DNA from: Gracilaria gracilis | Lineage: Eukaryota > Rhodophyta > Florideophyceae > Gracilariales > Gracilariaceae | Length of the DNA stretch: 64,000 nt | Direction of reading: 5' to 3' | Assembly (NCBI GenBank): GCA_030374805.1 | Contig: JARGSG010000214.1 | Span: forward strand, 186,001-250,000 | Part shown: positions 62,275-64,000 of the stretch, one piece after another | Layout: each line of letters opens with the position of its first letter | Position numbering within the stretch: position 1 is the first letter of the stretch | Program-made: the position numbers and the translations under genes | The notes under the pieces: model-generated | The model's input: only the letters and a program-made list of their open reading frames with translations | Databases searched by the model: none | Told to the model about the DNA's origin: nothing

Positions 62275-63104
62275 ATGAGCTCCCATTAATCTTCCCTCCG
62301 TTCTACCATCATCCCAGCTGTTTTCGTAGGTAGAGGCCGTATTGGCACCATGCTTTACAACAATGGTTCTCCTCGAGACACCTTTCTCTCCATCGAAGAC
62401 TTCATTTCCGCAGATTGCCTTCCCAAAGGTCCAATCTTCTTCTGTGACAGGAACGAACTTCTCGAAAAAGTAATTCTATCTTGTCCAGCACAACGAGCAG
62501 AAGACTTGGTTTTCATCCAGAATGGTCACATTCTTCCCATCCTTTCCTAGCACGGAATTGGGCACTGCACACGAGCCGCTCTTTACATCGCCGTTCCCAC
62601 TGTCGGCGCCTCCCCACAGGATGGTGTCACACCTCTCTCTCCCAATGGTCTAAACACAGCCACCGTAAAGTGGGCTCTGGCAATAGCTGAACGCCTCTGG
62701 ACCGCAGGTCTCACTTGCAGTATCGTCGACGAAAACGAATTTTCCAAGTCTTAGTACCAAAAGCTCGTTTGGATCTCTTCCTTCAATCTCGTCGGTTCTT
62801 CATTTGGATTCGTTACCATGCATGAAATGGCTACCAGTACAAAACCGTTGTCTCAACTATAATGAAGGAGCTTCTAGGGATAGTCACCTTCAACACAGAT
62901 CTCTTCTTCAATATCCCTTCTACATCGGAATCCCTTTTAATATACGGCAGCACCCTTACTTCCTTCCCAGCCTCTTTCTCGGAGTATGAATCCAGAAATG
63001 CTTACTTTTATCTCACGTCTGCGGACGAAAAACTAGCTGCAAGGCAGGACCCTGCCCCTTTCCACACCAACTATGTCAATGTTCTTAGACATCACATTCT
63101 CTAG
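62275..63104 (+). pseudogene. ketopantoate-reductase-like protein, cargo copy D
   Basis: From ATG 62275: VGRGRIGTMLYNN (Rossmann G-x-G-x-x-G), PIFFCDRNELLEKVILSCPA, AEDLVFIQNGHILPIL, then TAG at 62548; HGIGHCTRAALYIAVPTVGA, WALAIAERLWTAGLTCSIVD, a second TAG near 62752, KLVWISSFNLVGSSFGFVTM; and after a frameshift near 62840 KELLGIVTFNTDLFFNIPST and YESRNAYFYLTSADEKLAAR. An early TAA (62287) also follows the ATG. The better preserved Rossmann motif here supports the NAD(P)-binding call. It is head to head with the coiled-coil gene and tail to tail with the oxygenase-like gene. Confidence 0.5.
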
Positions 63105-63307
63105 TAGTTAGAACAGATTATAAACCTTGTACTCGTTGCAACTACACACACAACCCGTTTCTGTTCTCCAATTCTTTTTTAAGTTGCCGCTTAAAAAAAT
63201 CACCTGTTCACTTTTTATGTCAACTCTCTATCACAAACAAACACAACAGTATAAGTGCTACATTATACTTACTCATCGTCGTCATCCTTTACCATCTGTC
63301 ATTCCTC

Positions 63308-64000
63308 CTAATTCCCATCTGTATTCTCAGCAGGGCCACCTGACATCTCTTCATCTTCCTCTTCGTACTCGTCCTCTCCATCTTCTATATCTTCCATTTC
63401 AATCTCTTCCTCCAAATCTTCATCATCGTCCAGCTGGTGGTTTGAGTCTTCTCCTAGCCCAAAGTTCTCATCTACGAACTTTGGCCGAAACGCTGGCTCT
63501 CTGTGCACCGCGTCAGAGAGCTTGTATCCTTCAGGTACAAAGTACATGTGATACCTCCGGCAATTCTCTTTCACCAACGCATCCATGTACCCAGCTCCCG
63601 CGTGAAACACATCCCCTCTCCCAAGAAACACAGAGTAGGGCGGAACCCTGAACTCATTCATAACCATTGTACGTGATAACCTGCTCAAACTCTTGTCATC
63701 CGTCACATACTTATTGTGTGACCTCTCACGAACCCATATCATAAATGAACGCCCCCCAGAGGCCATCACAAAGAACCCCGTAATCTCTCCCTTATCCTTC
63801 TCCACATTCGTCAACCTCTAAAATCAGTGTGCAACACCTGCCTTGGGCATCCCTCCCCCGTACACAACACACGTTTTCCGGTCAGCGGCGAATACATTTT
63901 TTCTTCGCCTTGCTGTTGTTACAAAGGCAAAAAGCCAATGAGATTTGCCCAAACCTCGCATCCAACGACGCCCGCTTTCTCACCATCATCACATTCTTCT
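63308..64000 (-). pseudogene. 2OG-Fe(II) oxygenase-like protein, cargo copy D (5' part outside the window)
   Basis: Entering from the right edge, ASLDARFGQISLAFCLCNNS matches ALLDVRILTITLALGIW of copy C. Then MYSPLTGKRVLCTGEGCPRQ and VLHTDF give the H-x-D at 63831-63823. After a frameshift near 63815 an open frame of 168 codons gives FFVMASGGRSFMIWVRERSH, VPPYSVFLGRGDVFHAGAGY, RRYHMYFVPEGYKLSDAVH and a strongly acidic tail. H-x-D, a distal His after G-D and an Arg about 17 residues later are the iron and 2-oxoglutarate ligands expected for a double-stranded beta-helix dioxygenase. The substrate cannot be inferred. The frameshift could be an intron border or decay. Confidence 0.5.

Larger units (their letters stand above)
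60500..64000 (+). mobile_element. CTAGTT-terminus unit D with three cargo genes, runs off the window
   Basis: The unit starts CGTCGGTGTTCACGGAATG followed by CTAGTTTAG, TATGCTAGAACGTTAGTTATG and GCGCTAGTTGG. It carries the coiled-coil protein (-), the reductase-like protein (+) and the oxygenase-like protein (-), in that order, and continues past 64000. It matches unit A over 2.7 kb and unit C in gene order. It is the clearest view of the full cargo arrangement. Confidence 0.7.

Noticed and set aside
1-64000. CRISPR arrays, bacterial operons, rRNA or tRNA genes
   Set aside because: No regularly spaced repeats, Shine-Dalgarno-led gene strings or foldable tRNA genes were seen; the content is eukaryotic.

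Overview
The window is nuclear DNA of a eukaryote. Its content is dominated by degraded class I and class II transposable elements: pogo-like DDE transposases, Ty3/gypsy gag-pol, and a KDZ/Plavaka-type transposase. Host-like genes are few and widely spaced. One is a 5.5 kb intronless gene for a secreted or membrane protein with IPT/TIG repeats, and another looks like a spliced zinc-finger gene. Compact intron-poor genes lying between repeat blocks, together with these transposon families, suggest a red alga of the Chondrus type. That placement is an inference; an oomycete or other protist is not excluded by the sequence alone.

Layout. At 0.9-14.8 kb there are remnants of pogo transposases (about 1, 2.6-4.0 and 10.2-12.0 kb), a gypsy RNase H-integrase fragment (6.1-7.1 kb), a short piece of a recurrent repeat (5.64-6.12 kb), and a C2H2 zinc-finger gene (14.0-14.8 kb). 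At 18.8-26 kb is the gene island: the IPT/REJ membrane protein (+) and, tail to tail with it, an unknown 255-residue protein (-) whose 5' side is an extremely GC-rich, G4- and Z-DNA-prone segment. At 27.52-29.57 kb is a complete pogo-like transposon with matching terminal repeats and a TA target duplication; its transposase frame holds four stop codons.

The stretches 31.6-47.0 kb and 60.5-64.0 kb hold several copies of one family of repeats. Five ends share the same terminus (CGTYGGTGT...GGAATGYTAGTT) followed by iterated CTAGTT motifs. These units carry cargo: a coiled-coil protein, a ketopantoate-reductase-like Rossmann protein, and a protein with a 2OG-Fe(II) dioxygenase-like HxD...H...R signature. 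One unit (from 38.73 kb) carries a KDZ/Plavaka-type transposase preceded by a 145-bp near-perfect palindrome. Tail to tail with that gene lies a full-length, stop-riddled ribulose-phosphate 3-epimerase pseudogene. I read this as a family of gene-capturing KDZ-type elements, and it is the most interesting system in the window.

At 46.99-59.69 kb is a 12.7 kb Ty3/gypsy retrotransposon read on the minus strand, with two LTRs of about 445 bp and a primer-binding site. Its protease, reverse transcriptase and integrase each carry an active-site substitution. Between pol and its 3' LTR it holds about 3.4 kb of sequence with a long antisense reading region. Three copies of a 415-bp MITE are nested in it, two of them as a perfect head-to-tail dimer. 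Almost every mobile-element gene here is broken. Many of the nonsense codons are of a kind that a single C-to-T change would make from CAA, CAG or CGA.
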